From Oceanobacter sp. 1_MG-2023 (GTDB taxonomy: Bacteria > Pseudomonadota > Gammaproteobacteria > Pseudomonadales > Oceanobacteraceae): a stretch of DNA of 64,000 nucleotides. The translations under genes were made by a program, and so were the position numbers. Shown here piece by piece: positions 8,128 through 16,764 of this stretch. Under the pieces are notes generated by a model. The model ran no database searches and had not been told where the DNA came from. It saw only the letters and a list, made by a program, of their open reading frames with translations. Where the stretch lies: the NCBI RefSeq assembly GCF_030689025.1, contig NZ_JAUYWA010000005.1, positions 62,001 to 126,000 on the forward strand, written 5' to 3'. Each line of letters opens with the position of its first letter. The stretch's first letter is position 1.

Positions 8128-9390
8128 TCAGGCGTCGGCGGTTTTCTTTTTCGGCGCCGGTTTGTCGGTTGCGGCCAGCTCGGGTTTGCGGTTCACAGCG
8201 CCCAGATCCACCAGGTTACTGCTGGTTTCCGGCTTGACGACAAAATTCCGATCCATATCGAAAAAGGACTGACAGCCCTGATCGGTTATATAAATGGTGT
8301 CGGAGATGCCGCAGGTTTTATCGCCATCAACGCCCCACATCCACGGAATAATATGGAAGGTCATGCCTTCTTCCAGAATCGCAGAGTCGCCCTGGTTGAG
8401 GCTGACAATGTAGCCCTCATCCCAGCTTGGCGGGAAGGCAATACCGATCGAGTAACCGGAGCGGGTCGCCAATCGGGCGCCTACGTCGTTATCGGAAATA
8501 ATATTGCGGATCATATTGTCCGCATCGGATACCGTCATGCCGGGCTGGACAAACTCATGTACCGCATCTAACGCCTGTTTCATTTTTTCCTGGGCTTTGT
8601 ACATCGAATCGCTCAGTTCGCCAAGCACGACCGTACGCATCATGGCGGTGTGGTAACGCCGATAGCAGCCGCCGACTTCCAGAAAGATATGTTCGTTGGG
8701 CTGCACTACCCGGCCTTCCCAGGTCGCATGGCCAATCATTGAGCGCGGGCCAGAGGTAACGTATGGCATCACCGCCGGGGTTTCTCCTCCGGCGCGGAAC
8801 ATGCCGGCACTGATGGCAGCACCAATTTCGTTTTCGCTGGCTCCCGCCATACAGGCTTCGATACCCGCCGTCATACCGGCTTCGGTGGCGATGGCCGCCC
8901 GCTTCATGATCTCGATTTCGTGCACCGATTTACGAATCCGGCCCTGCTCGACGATACCAAAGCAGTCCAGCAGCTTGGCATTACGCATACGAGTGTGGAT
9001 AAAGTCCTGATGGTAGGCCGGGAAAAAATAGGAGTTACGTTCGTAACCAATACGCTTGTTGGCCAGACCAAACTCCGTCAGGGCATCCACCAGCATCTGA
9101 ATGGCATCACCCGTGTCCGGGTACGGGCGGGTGACTTCCACCCAGGTACGATGGATCACATTGGATTCTTCCATCGCCCGCGTGATCATAAAGGGCTCGC
9201 CTTCCAGCGGCACAACCAGCGCCTGGAAAAAGCTGTAGCCAGTGGTCTGGTAGTCGGTCAGGTACATGATGTTTTCCGGGTCGGAAATCACCACGGCATC
9301 CAGTCGCCGGTACGCAATACGCTGGCGCAGGTCATTCATGCGACGTACGTATTCCTCGTGCGGAAAAGTCATATCATCACGTTGTCTCAT
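8128..9390 (-). CDS. doeA: Ectoine hydrolase, M24 peptidase fold
   Basis: 420 residues with a creatinase-type N-domain (residues 1-160) and a pita-bread M24 domain. Metal ligands of classic M24 peptidases are lost: the usual D-x-G-x6-Y-x3-D segment reads LEVGGCYRRYHTAMMRT, and the C-terminal Glu motifs read FHIIPWMWG and GISDTIYIT. Ectoine hydrolases (DoeA/EutD) are known to be metal-independent members of this fold, so the loss supports the call. The enzyme opens the ectoine ring to acetyl-diaminobutyrate. Its ATG overlaps the doeD stop (ATGA). The C-terminus is a Lys-rich tail. Confidence 0.87.
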   Translation of the reverse strand: MRQRDDMTFPHEEYVRRMNDLRQRIAYRRLDAVVISDPENIMYLTDYQTTGYSFFQALVVPLEGEPFMITRAMEESNVIHRTWVEVTRPYPDTGDAIQMLVDALTEFGLANKRIGYERNSYFFPAYHQDFIHTRMRNAKLLDCFGIVEQGRIRKSVHEIEIMKRAAIATEAGMTAGIEACMAGASENEIGAAISAGMFRAGGETPAVMPYVTSGPRSMIGHATWEGRVVQPNEHIFLEVGGCYRRYHTAMMRTVVLGELSDSMYKAQEKMKQALDAVHEFVQPGMTVSDADNMIRNIISDNDVGARLATRSGYSIGIAFPPSWDEGYIVSLNQGDSAILEEGMTFHIIPWMWGVDGDKTCGISDTIYITDQGCQSFFDMDRNFVVKPETSSNLVDLGAVNRKPELAATDKPAPKKKTADA

Positions 9391-10625
9391 TGGGCGGCCT
9401 CCAGTGCGTTGTCGGTGGCACGGACCAGCACCGTCAGTCCTGCCTTCAGATCACTTTCAGGGATGGTTAATGGCGGAATCAGTTTCAGAACCCGGCCGCC
9501 GGTGCCACAACTGGCAATCAGCAAGCCGTTGTCGAAACATTCCGCCACAATGGCTTTGGCGTGGTCGCTATCGGCCACATCCAGCGCAACGATCAGGCCT
9601 TTGCCCCGAATCGCTACCTGTGGATATTTGCGCGCCAGCGGTGCCAGAGCTTCGTGTACGATATCGGTGTAGCGGGCAACCTGATCCATCAGTTCGCTGT
9701 CGCGGAAGTAGTTCAGCGCCTCGACACCGGCCACAAATGACAGGTTCTGGCCACGAAAGGTGCCGGTATGCTCACCTGGCGACCAGTGTTTGTCGTGTTC
9801 CGGTTTGACCAGGTTCATGGCCATCGGCGTGCCCATGCCGCCAATGCCTTTGGCCAGGCAGATGATGTCTGGATCGATACCGGTGCCATCAAAGCTGAAG
9901 AACGAACCGGTGCGGCCACACCCTACCTGGATTTCATCCACAATCAGTAGCGAGCCATGGTCATGAGCAAGGGATTGCAGCGCTTGCAGCCACCCCTGGC
10001 TGGCGACGTTCACGCCCCCTTCCGCCTGAATGGTTTCGACGATAAAGGCCGCCGGTGGCTCAATGCCGCTGGAGGCATCGGCGTATTGTTCCCGTAACAA
10101 ATCGAGGGTGGCCATGGCGGCAAAGGGTTGATGACTGACGTTATCCAGCGCAACCCCGGCAGCCCCCCGGAAGTAGTTGTTGGCGGTGCAGGCCAGTGCC
10201 CCCAGGGTCATGCCATGAAAGCCTTTCGAAAACGCCACCACCTGACGACGACCAGTTACCCGGCGCGCCAGCTTGAGGGCGGCCTCTACCGCATTGGTGC
10301 CGGTTGGCCCCATAAACTGCATGCGGTGATCCATGGAACGTGGCGCCAGAATCACGCTCTCGAACGTTTCCATATAACGGCGCTTGGCGGTGGTGTGCAT
10401 ATCCAGACTGTGCAGCACGCCATCCTGCTGAATGTAGTCAATCACCGCCGCTTTCATGCGTTCATTGTTGTGGCCAAAATTCAGTACGCCAGCCCCGGCA
10501 AAAAAATCGATGTATTCATTGCCCTGCTCATCAATCTGACGGGCATTGGAGGCTTTATCGAACACCACGGGATAAACACGACAGTAGGCACGAATATCCG
10601 ACTCACGTTGCGCAAAAATGCTCAT
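9387..10625 (-). CDS. doeD: Class III aminotransferase, probable diaminobutyrate transaminase DoeD
   Basis: 412 residues, PLP fold type I. The PLP-binding Asp is in LLIVDEIQVGCGRTG and the Schiff-base Lys in IICLAKGIGGMG. The sequence resembles EctB-type 2,4-diaminobutyrate transaminases. In ectoine catabolism the enzyme moves the 4-amino group of diaminobutyrate to give aspartate semialdehyde. With doeA and doeB2 alongside and no ectA or ectC, a catabolic DoeD is more likely than biosynthetic EctB. GGAG precedes the ATG. Confidence 0.85.
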   Translation of the reverse strand: MSIFAQRESDIRAYCRVYPVVFDKASNARQIDEQGNEYIDFFAGAGVLNFGHNNERMKAAVIDYIQQDGVLHSLDMHTTAKRRYMETFESVILAPRSMDHRMQFMGPTGTNAVEAALKLARRVTGRRQVVAFSKGFHGMTLGALACTANNYFRGAAGVALDNVSHQPFAAMATLDLLREQYADASSGIEPPAAFIVETIQAEGGVNVASQGWLQALQSLAHDHGSLLIVDEIQVGCGRTGSFFSFDGTGIDPDIICLAKGIGGMGTPMAMNLVKPEHDKHWSPGEHTGTFRGQNLSFVAGVEALNYFRDSELMDQVARYTDIVHEALAPLARKYPQVAIRGKGLIVALDVADSDHAKAIVAECFDNGLLIASCGTGGRVLKLIPPLTIPESDLKAGLTVLVRATDNALEAAQ

Positions 10626-10680
10626 TAATTACTCCTTCATCAAACGAATCTGGCTATACCGGTTGAATATGCCGGGTTGC

Positions 10681-11850
10681 TCAGGGTTGGGGGGCATGCA
10701 CCAACTGGGCATACAAACGGGTCACCTGTTCAATCAGGCGATCGTTAAAATCGTAATGGGGGCTGTGACAGGGCCAGGCAGGTGCCGAGCCGTCATCGGA
10801 GCCGACCAGCGCAAACGCACCGGGTATCTCGTTGAGGTAATAACTGAAGTCTTCCGATGCCATGATGGGCAAGCGCACACCGTGCTCCAGCATCCGGGCA
10901 CCAAACAGCTGCTCCCAACCCTGGCGCATCAGCCGCGCTTGCTCCGGGTGGTTGATCGTCGCCTCGTAACGGGGTTGATGATCCACTTCTGCAGTCACCC
11001 CGTAACCGGCGGCGGTGTGTTGGCAGATTTCATCGATCAGGGCATTCACCTGCAAGCGGGTAGCGCTGTCGGGTACCCGGATACTGCCGGAAATCACCGC
11101 GTTCTGGGCGATGACGGTTGGCGCACTGATGGCGTCAATCGATGTCACGCTGACCACCGCGGCCTGCTGTGGCGCCAGACGCCGACTGACAATCTGCTGC
11201 AATGCCACCACCAGGGCACTGGCAGCCAGTACCGGGTCGCGACACTGTTCCGGCTGACTGGCATGACCACCACGGCCACTGACCCGAATCTGGAAAGTGC
11301 CGTTACCACACATCACAATGCCATTCGGGCAGGCCATGTGACCAAACGGGATGGCGGGCCAGTTGTGCCAGCCAAAAATGGCGTCGACACCTTCCAGCGC
11401 GCCGTCGTCGATCATCGCCCTGGCCCCATGGCCACCTTCTTCTGCCGGTTGGAACACCAGCGTTACCGGAGCTGGCAAAGCCGCTTCGTGGAGCTTCAGC
11501 CAGTGGGCTGTTGCCAACAAGGTCGCACTGTGGCCATCGTGACCACACGCATGCATGCAGCCATCCTGGCGTGAGCGCCAGGCGACGCTGGTTTGCTCCT
11601 GAATAGGCAAGGCATCCATATCGCCACGCAAGGCAAAATGAGGGGTATCTGAAGCAGGTGCTGCCGATCCACCCAGCCAGGCGACGGTGCCAGTACGGGC
11701 GCAGGCACGCCAACGGATACCTAAATCATCCAGTCGTTGGCGCACCACCCGGGCGGTGTGCTCTTCTTCCCAACTCAACTCCGGCTGCTGGTGCAATTGA
11801 CGCCTCAGCACCGTGGCTTGGCTGATTACTTCAGACCAGTTATTCGCCAT
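10681..11850 (-). CDS. doeB2: M20-family deacetylase, probable DoeB2
   Basis: 389 residues, M20D amidohydrolase. Metal-site motifs are visible: the first Asp in LRGDMDALPIQE, HACGHDGHSATLL, PAEEGGHGARAMIDDG and the late His in CHSPHYDFND. Relatives remove acyl groups from amino acids. In this operon the expected substrate is N2-acetyl-diaminobutyrate, the role named DoeB2 in some proteobacteria, in place of the unrelated DoeB/EutE. The ATG at 11850 has GGAGG 7 nt upstream; a GTG 3 nt earlier is less well spaced. First gene of the unit, 55 bp before doeD. Confidence 0.78.
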   Translation of the reverse strand: MANNWSEVISQATVLRRQLHQQPELSWEEEHTARVVRQRLDDLGIRWRACARTGTVAWLGGSAAPASDTPHFALRGDMDALPIQEQTSVAWRSRQDGCMHACGHDGHSATLLATAHWLKLHEAALPAPVTLVFQPAEEGGHGARAMIDDGALEGVDAIFGWHNWPAIPFGHMACPNGIVMCGNGTFQIRVSGRGGHASQPEQCRDPVLAASALVVALQQIVSRRLAPQQAAVVSVTSIDAISAPTVIAQNAVISGSIRVPDSATRLQVNALIDEICQHTAAGYGVTAEVDHQPRYEATINHPEQARLMRQGWEQLFGARMLEHGVRLPIMASEDFSYYLNEIPGAFALVGSDDGSAPAWPCHSPHYDFNDRLIEQVTRLYAQLVHAPQP

Positions 11851-12677
11851 CACACATCCTCCGGTTCATTCATTAGCTTCAGCACAGGCCGTTCCGCTTC
11901 AGCGTCTGATGGCTCCAGATTGTCGTGATTGCGCCATACCAAAAAATTAAATTCTTTAAAAACAAGGCCTTACGACGCACAAAAAAGTGACACTGAATTT
12001 CAGAAACGGCCTGATTCGATGCTCTATCGCTATAAGCCAAAACCAATAACCACAGGCAAGCTATCAACCAAGTGGACAATACAAAGCTGGTTTGACCAGA
12101 ACGACAGGTTTTAAACGCCAAGAGAAATTAAAAGAAAAGCGGACAGACCCTAAAGAGCTATACAAAGACCACTTACAAGACTAACGGCCGATAGAATATT
12201 ATTTGTGCATTAAAATAATGCACAAAGATCCAGACTGGTGCGTGAAAATTCACAATTCCACTCTTAAGACAAGGCTAAGGCAGCCATTGGATAGCAGCAG
12301 GAAAAACAAAACAGAAAAGCAAGCAAGACAAAACCATGGCACGGCCAGAGTCTTGCCACTTGCTGCAAGCCATAATTTGCTGGCGATGTCACAAAAACGT
12401 CAACAAGCTAAATATTATTCACGCTTTTCAGGAGAAAAACCGATGCTGAAACAGCGTACAAAAAACAGAAAATTGACATCAAGCTACTGTTTTAAAAGGA
12501 CTTTTATACAATACACAAGCATCTGTGCTGCAACAGGACAAATTACATTCAACACAAATGATTAGTTTTTTTCATCTTTTTGGTTAGAAAGCCTCGCTTT
12601 TTTAGCCACCAGGAAGCTACTACTATGGTCTTACTTTCAAGGCACAACCCAATCAGACAAAACCAAGGAGTTCTATT
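11851..12677. other. AT-rich intergenic stretch
   Basis: About 830 bp, clearly richer in A and T than the flanks, between the ectoine operon and a small gene. It must hold the ectoine operon promoter and that of the small gene. Short open frames at 11929 and 12203 lack ribosome sites and family likeness and were not called. No ectoine-type regulator (DoeX or EnuR) is encoded here. Confidence 0.7.
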
Positions 12678-12851
12678 ATGAACAACCAAGACCAAGCCGC
12701 TAACATCTGCAGCAAAGAAGAAATCGATATGCATATCGCTGCTGCCAAACAAATGCGTTCTGACTATATCTCTGCACTGTGCAGCGATCTGATCACCAGC
12801 ATCAAACATGCATTCCACTTCAAATCCCACAAAATGATTTCCAGCCACTAA
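12678..12851 (+). CDS. Small 57-residue protein
   Basis: An ideal ribosome site (AAGGAG, 7 nt before ATG) precedes a 57-codon frame. The protein has an acidic start, then a predicted amphipathic helix with the pattern AAAKQMRSDYISALCSDLI and a His/Lys-rich end. The helix pattern recalls the many short DUF1127-like or RSP_7527-like proteins of proteobacteria, but I cannot assign a family. It sits alone at the edge of the AT-rich stretch. The ribosome site and codon use make it more credible than nearby open frames. Confidence 0.62.
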   Translation: MNNQDQAANICSKEEIDMHIAAAKQMRSDYISALCSDLITSIKHAFHFKSHKMISSH

Positions 12852-13048
12852 GCAGAAATCAGCCGTACCGCACCAAGACAGTATTCAGGCACCACCGGCA
12901 CAAGAATAAGTCGCCGGCATTTGGCCTGGGTCTGATCACTTTTTTGCTTCATTTTATTCGAAGACGTTATGGGGGCCAGATGGCTACCCAATTGTCTCGG
13001 GTAACCCTCCTCGCATGACCTCCCTGCTTTTTTACTTATTGTTGTTAC

Positions 13049-13438
13049 TCAAAATACGCCCAGCCGGCTTCTGTGTGCCAGCAGACAAACCCGACCCCAG
13101 GCAATTCCCAGCAACAGCTCGGTAGCTACTGCCAGCAAGATGCCATAGCCGGCATAGCCGCGTAATAATTCAAACAGTCCCAAAGCCGCCAGCCCCAACA
13201 GCATCACCAGCAGCCCCATAGCGATCGCTTTATGTACGTCGGCGGAACGGCAATCCCGGTTTAACCAGCAAATCAGCGTCAAACCCAGAAACACCATGGC
13301 CATACGGCGAGCGACAAAAGCAGCGGACTCCGACTCACTGACCCCCATCAACCACAGCAGCAGTTCCGGTGCCCCCAGCGATATCAGAAACAGCAATCCG
13401 GTCACAACGGCGGTCAGCGTACTCAGCATGTAAAACAT
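13049..13438 (-). CDS. Small four-helix membrane protein
   Basis: 129 residues with four hydrophobic segments (about 5-30, 44-60, 71-92 and 97-115), and a charged RNRDCRSADVH-like loop in the middle (seen as LNRDCRSADVHK). The layout resembles small DUF4345-like membrane proteins, but the match is not firm. GGGAAGA lies before the ATG. No partner genes are adjacent. Confidence 0.62.
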   Translation of the reverse strand: MFYMLSTLTAVVTGLLFLISLGAPELLLWLMGVSESESAAFVARRMAMVFLGLTLICWLNRDCRSADVHKAIAMGLLVMLLGLAALGLFELLRGYAGYGILLAVATELLLGIAWGRVCLLAHRSRLGVF

Positions 13439-13721
13439 GATCTATCTTCCCTGATTGTTTTGAAATGAACCCATTATTCAATAAGCCGCGCTCCCTGAAT
13501 AAAACCGTCAGATTTCACAGCAGACTGGAGCGACCAAAAATCGTATCACAATGATGAATACGCCACTGCATCGGCATTAGGATGAGATGAGATGAGCCAA
13601 AGCGGGCATGAGTCGGCGGGAGCGACAGTAACGGGGTTTATCCTGATGCCTGCACACCCGAAACGCGGCAACACAGTGTAGTGGTCAACTAATCCCGGAC
13701 ACAAGAGAGAAACAAAGAAGT
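13439..13721. other. Intergenic stretch, possible mobile-element scar
   Basis: No gene is seen. It holds three tandem GATGA units near 13581 and, at 13677-13702, a TGTAGTGGTCAACTAA-type sequence reminiscent of IS3-family ends. No transposase or second end is present. Confidence 0.35.
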
Positions 13722-13760
13722 AAAAAATGCCTGGGCCGGGTTTTCAACCCGACACCAGGC
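13722..13760 (-). terminator. Rho-independent terminator after the isochorismatase gene
   Basis: On the minus strand a GC-rich stem (13729-13760, outer pairs GCCTGG/CCAGGC, inner CGGGTT/AACCCG) is followed by a T6 tract. It lies 56 bp beyond the stop codon. Confidence 0.82.
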
Positions 13761-13816
13761 AATCAGGATCAGCCTCCCCCGGCATCATGTCAGCCCAGGA
13801 AGAGCCTGATCAAAAA

Positions 13817-14479
13817 TCAGACAGCAGCCAATACGTCGGTGCTATTGGCGATCCAGCCAAACAAATGGCCTTCACTCTGAATCGTGGTCAATGTCCCACG
13901 CTGCAAGCTCTCTTCGAAAGCACCACAACTGTCAGCCAGAGTCAGAACAAAATAGCCGCGATCAACCGCCTCCCGCAAAGTGCCTTCAACGCAGCACTGT
14001 GTCGTCACGCCACAGATGATAACGTGCGTTACCCCTTTGCTACGCAAGATAGAATCCAGCTCGGTGTAAGTGAAAGCACCAAAAGTGGATTTATCAATGA
14101 TCGTTTCACCTGGCCGAGGCTTCAGTTCAGGAACAATCTGAAAACCGGGTTCGCCCTGCGTCAGAATGCGTCCCAAAGGACCCGCGGTACCATACTCTCC
14201 ACCCGCTTCCTTGCTTTGTAACCGGACAGGCTCTGGCAGATCCGACATATCGGGTTTGAATCCATACCGTGTATGAACGACAGGAGCTCCCTTTTCACGG
14301 AACAGCTGCAACATGGATTGCACATGGGGAATAACGGCTTGCAGCGGTTTTACGTCAGCACCGCCAGCACCACAAGCGCCACCGTCTTCAATAAAGTCGC
14401 GCTGCATATCCACGATAAGCAGTGCCGTGTTGGCAAAATCGAAGGTGAATTGGCGTTCACCAAAAGCATTAATGGCCAG
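13817..14479 (-). CDS. Isochorismatase-family cysteine hydrolase
   Basis: 220 residues. The catalytic triad of the family is visible: Asp in LLIVDMQRDFIEDGG, Lys in TIIDKSTFGAFT, and Cys in GVTTQCCVEGTLREA. Relatives hydrolyse amides and ureido groups (RutB, N-carbamoylsarcosine amidase, biuret hydrolase). AACAGGAT lies before the ATG at 14479; an in-frame start at 14527 would overlap ridA. It follows the RidA gene by 16 bp on the same strand. Together with RidA, the LysR regulator and the divergent PxpA/Liv genes it suggests breakdown of an imported cyclic or acyclic amide; the substrate is unknown. Confidence 0.87.
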   Translation of the reverse strand: MAINAFGERQFTFDFANTALLIVDMQRDFIEDGGACGAGGADVKPLQAVIPHVQSMLQLFREKGAPVVHTRYGFKPDMSDLPEPVRLQSKEAGGEYGTAGPLGRILTQGEPGFQIVPELKPRPGETIIDKSTFGAFTYTELDSILRSKGVTHVIICGVTTQCCVEGTLREAVDRGYFVLTLADSCGAFEESLQRGTLTTIQSEGHLFGWIANSTDVLAAV

Positions 14480-14495
14480 CATATGATTAATCCTG

Positions 14496-14894
14496 TTATT
14501 CAGCCGGTGCGGCAGCAATGGCGTCAATTTCGATCAACCAGGTAGGTTCAATCAGAGCCGGAACCGTAATAGAAACCGAGGCCGTGCGATGAGTGCCGAG
14601 CATCTTGGCGCGTACGGCATTGGCTTCCGGGTACATAGAGGCATCCGTCAGATATTGGGTAGTCCGTACAATATTCTCGATACCAAGACCTGCGGCCTTG
14701 AGAGTCGCTTCGATGTTTTGCCAGCAAACCGTTGCCTGACCTTCCATTGTCTCAGGCACGGTGCCATCGAAGGCAACGGGGATTTGTCCTGAAACGAAAA
14801 CCATACGTGAACCGACCGGCGGCTCGATACCGTGTACGTAAGTGCCATAAGGATCGGAAATGCCTTCAGGCTTGTAGGTTTTGTACTGAGTCAT
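14496..14894 (-). CDS. RidA-family protein
   Basis: 132 residues, family length about 130. Motifs include MVFVSGQIPV, ENIVRTTQYLTD and the conserved end ASVSITVPALIEPTWLIEIDAIA. RidA proteins hydrolyse reactive enamines or imines. The expected substrate-binding Arg sits in NAVRAKMLG or HRTASVS. The ATG at 14894 has GGAGAA upstream; an earlier in-frame start at 14960 lacks one. Paired with the cysteine hydrolase as RutC is with RutB in pyrimidine degradation, so a comparable deaminating clean-up step is plausible. Confidence 0.88.
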   Translation of the reverse strand: MTQYKTYKPEGISDPYGTYVHGIEPPVGSRMVFVSGQIPVAFDGTVPETMEGQATVCWQNIEATLKAAGLGIENIVRTTQYLTDASMYPEANAVRAKMLGTHRTASVSITVPALIEPTWLIEIDAIAAAPAE

Positions 14895-15005
14895 GAGAAG
14901 TTCTCCATCGGTTGTCGTTCCCCAATAGAACGACGCCCGCGGCGAACTTGCAATTTTCAAATACTTAGCCCCTGGTATTTAAAAAACTTATACCAGGATA
15001 AAGCC

Positions 15006-15917
15006 TTATTTGACGATGCCTACCGAGGCCGCCTTGATAAAGCTCTGAAACTCCTGGGCACTGGGCGACAGCGTGGCCCCCAGCCGCCAGGACAAGCCGA
15101 TATCCATCGGTGGCACCCGGGTAGCGAGATCCCGGGCTTCGATCCGGTCCCCTTCCAGCGACCAGGTCCGGAACACCATATCTGACAGGATAGTCACGCC
15201 CAGACCGCTGGCGACCGCCGTGCGAATGGCTTCGACGTTGGCGCTGCGTAATACGATGCGAGGTTCCTGGGGCAGATGACTCCAATAGTTCAAGGCGCTT
15301 TCTTCCGCTTCGTCTACTGTCAACATCACCATTGGCTCTTTGGCAACATCGGCCAGTGTAATGGACTGCTTCAACAGCAATGGATGACGTGACGGCAGCC
15401 ACAAACGCCGCTGTGACGGGCGCAAAACGGACGCCGCCAGCTCATCCTGTCGCTGCAAATTGGACACCAGCATAACGGCAATATCGAGCGTACCGGCGAT
15501 CAGGGCATCCTCAATCTGCTGCCGTCCCATCTCGATGATATTAACGTCGATATGTGGAAACCGTGATTTGAAACGTGCCAGATGCGGCATCAGAAAATAA
15601 CCCATCACCGTATCGGTGGCTCCCACCGTAATCGAGCCACTGTGTTTGCTGGCTTCTGATTCAACGCTGGAAATCGCTGCATTGGAGACCAGCGAGAGAA
15701 TTTCGCGGGCTTTGCCTAAAAAACGCTGTCCTTCAAAACTGAGATTCACGCCGTGGGCGGTGCGCTCGAACAGGTCAAAACCGATCTGCTCCTCAAGGGA
15801 TTTGATCGACAGCGTAATGGCCGATTGCGTCACATTACACATCGATGCTGCCGACGACATCATGCCCGACTCCGCTGCGCTGACGAAATACCGGAGTTGA
15901 CGTAGCGTTATAGACAT
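15006..15917 (-). CDS. LysR-family transcriptional regulator
   Basis: 303 residues. The N-terminal winged helix-turn-helix is typical (LRQLRYFVSAAESGMMSSAASMCNVTQ, then ITLSIKSLEEQIGFDLFER), followed by a type-2 periplasmic-binding-like sensor domain. It is divergent from the pxpA-liv operon with 106 bp between starts and heads a same-strand set with ridA and the cysteine hydrolase. Control of both sides by the imported substrate is the natural inference. Confidence 0.92.
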   Translation of the reverse strand: MSITLRQLRYFVSAAESGMMSSAASMCNVTQSAITLSIKSLEEQIGFDLFERTAHGVNLSFEGQRFLGKAREILSLVSNAAISSVESEASKHSGSITVGATDTVMGYFLMPHLARFKSRFPHIDVNIIEMGRQQIEDALIAGTLDIAVMLVSNLQRQDELAASVLRPSQRRLWLPSRHPLLLKQSITLADVAKEPMVMLTVDEAEESALNYWSHLPQEPRIVLRSANVEAIRTAVASGLGVTILSDMVFRTWSLEGDRIEARDLATRVPPMDIGLSWRLGATLSPSAQEFQSFIKAASVGIVK

Positions 15918-15954
15918 AAATTTTTCTCATACAAGTTGGGAAGTATAATAAAAT

Positions 15955-15964
15955 TGATTAATCA
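15955..15964. promoter_or_regulatory. Candidate LysR operator
   Basis: TGATTAATCA is a perfect 10-bp palindrome in the short divergent promoter region between the LysR gene and pxpA. Placement suits a regulator site; it is not proven. Confidence 0.4.
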
Positions 15965-16023
15965 CCTGCCGTCAACCCTAATACCTCCTGAACACACTTC
16001 ACTGAGTTTAGGAGACATTAACG

Positions 16024-16764
16024 ATGCGGCCACTGATCAACTGCGACATGGGCGAGGGCTTCGGCAAATACCGCCTCGCCAATGATGAGGCGATCATGCC
16101 CCTGATCGATCAGGCCAATATTGCCTGTGGTTTTCATGCATCGGACCCGGTCATCATGCAGCAAACCGTCGATATGGCGATTGAGCACGGCAAGCAAATC
16201 GGCGCACACCCGTCACTGCCAGACCTGCAAGGCTTTGGCCGCCGAGAAATGAAGATTGCACCGGCTGAGCTGCTCACCATGATCAAGTATCAGGTTGGTG
16301 CGCTGGACGGCATGCTGCGCGGACGCGGTGTCACCCTCTCCCATATCAAACCGCACGGCGCCTTATACGGCATGGCCTGCCGCGATCACCGCATTGCAGA
16401 AGCCATTGCCGATGCGGCACTGGCATTCAACTTGCCGGTGCTGGGTTTGGGCGGCACCTGCCAGGAAACGACCTATAAGGCCAAGGGCGTCACCTTTGTT
16501 GGTGAGTTCTATGCCGATCTGGACTACAACGAGCATGGTCATCTGCTCATCGTTACAGACCCGGGTTCCCTCGATGCAACACAAGCCGCCGCCCGGGCCC
16601 GTCAGGCCATCGCCAGCGGCTATACCACAGCGGTCAACGGTGCCACTGTGCGCGTCGATGCAGAGTCGATTTGTGTCCACTCCGACAACCGCGGAGCCAT
16701 TGATTTACTCACCGCACTGCGCAAGGCCTTCCGCCTCGATGAAGCGATGGAGGTGCTCTCATGA
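16024..16764 (+). CDS. pxpA: LamB/YcsF-family protein (PxpA-like)
   Basis: 246 residues, family length about 250. Opening MRPLINCDMGEGFGKYRLANDEAIMPLIDQANIACGFHASDP contains the conserved DMGE and ACGFHA metal-site motifs, and IGAHPSLPD and IKPHGALYG follow. In 5-oxoprolinase, PxpA works with PxpB and PxpC, but neither is in this window. TAGGAGA lies before the ATG. It overlaps the next gene by ATGA. Lone YcsF genes beside transporters suggest lactam or related cyclic amide use; the substrate here is unknown. Confidence 0.88.
   Translation: MRPLINCDMGEGFGKYRLANDEAIMPLIDQANIACGFHASDPVIMQQTVDMAIEHGKQIGAHPSLPDLQGFGRREMKIAPAELLTMIKYQVGALDGMLRGRGVTLSHIKPHGALYGMACRDHRIAEAIADAALAFNLPVLGLGGTCQETTYKAKGVTFVGEFYADLDYNEHGHLLIVTDPGSLDATQAAARARQAIASGYTTAVNGATVRVDAESICVHSDNRGAIDLLTALRKAFRLDEAMEVLS

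Noticed and set aside
9387-10625. Reading the aminotransferase as biosynthetic EctB
   Set aside because: No ectA or ectC nearby, and it overlaps the ectoine hydrolase gene, so a catabolic DoeD role fits better.
11929-12114. 61-codon plus-strand frame upstream of the ectoine operon
   Set aside because: No ribosome site or recognisable pattern. A minus-strand frame also crosses it, typical of non-coding AT-rich DNA.
12203-12565. 120-codon plus-strand frame in the AT-rich stretch
   Set aside because: Non-ATG start without a ribosome site, basic biased composition and no family likeness.
13581-13596. Three GATGA units as a CRISPR-like or variable repeat
   Set aside because: Only three five-base units, outside any gene; within chance expectation.
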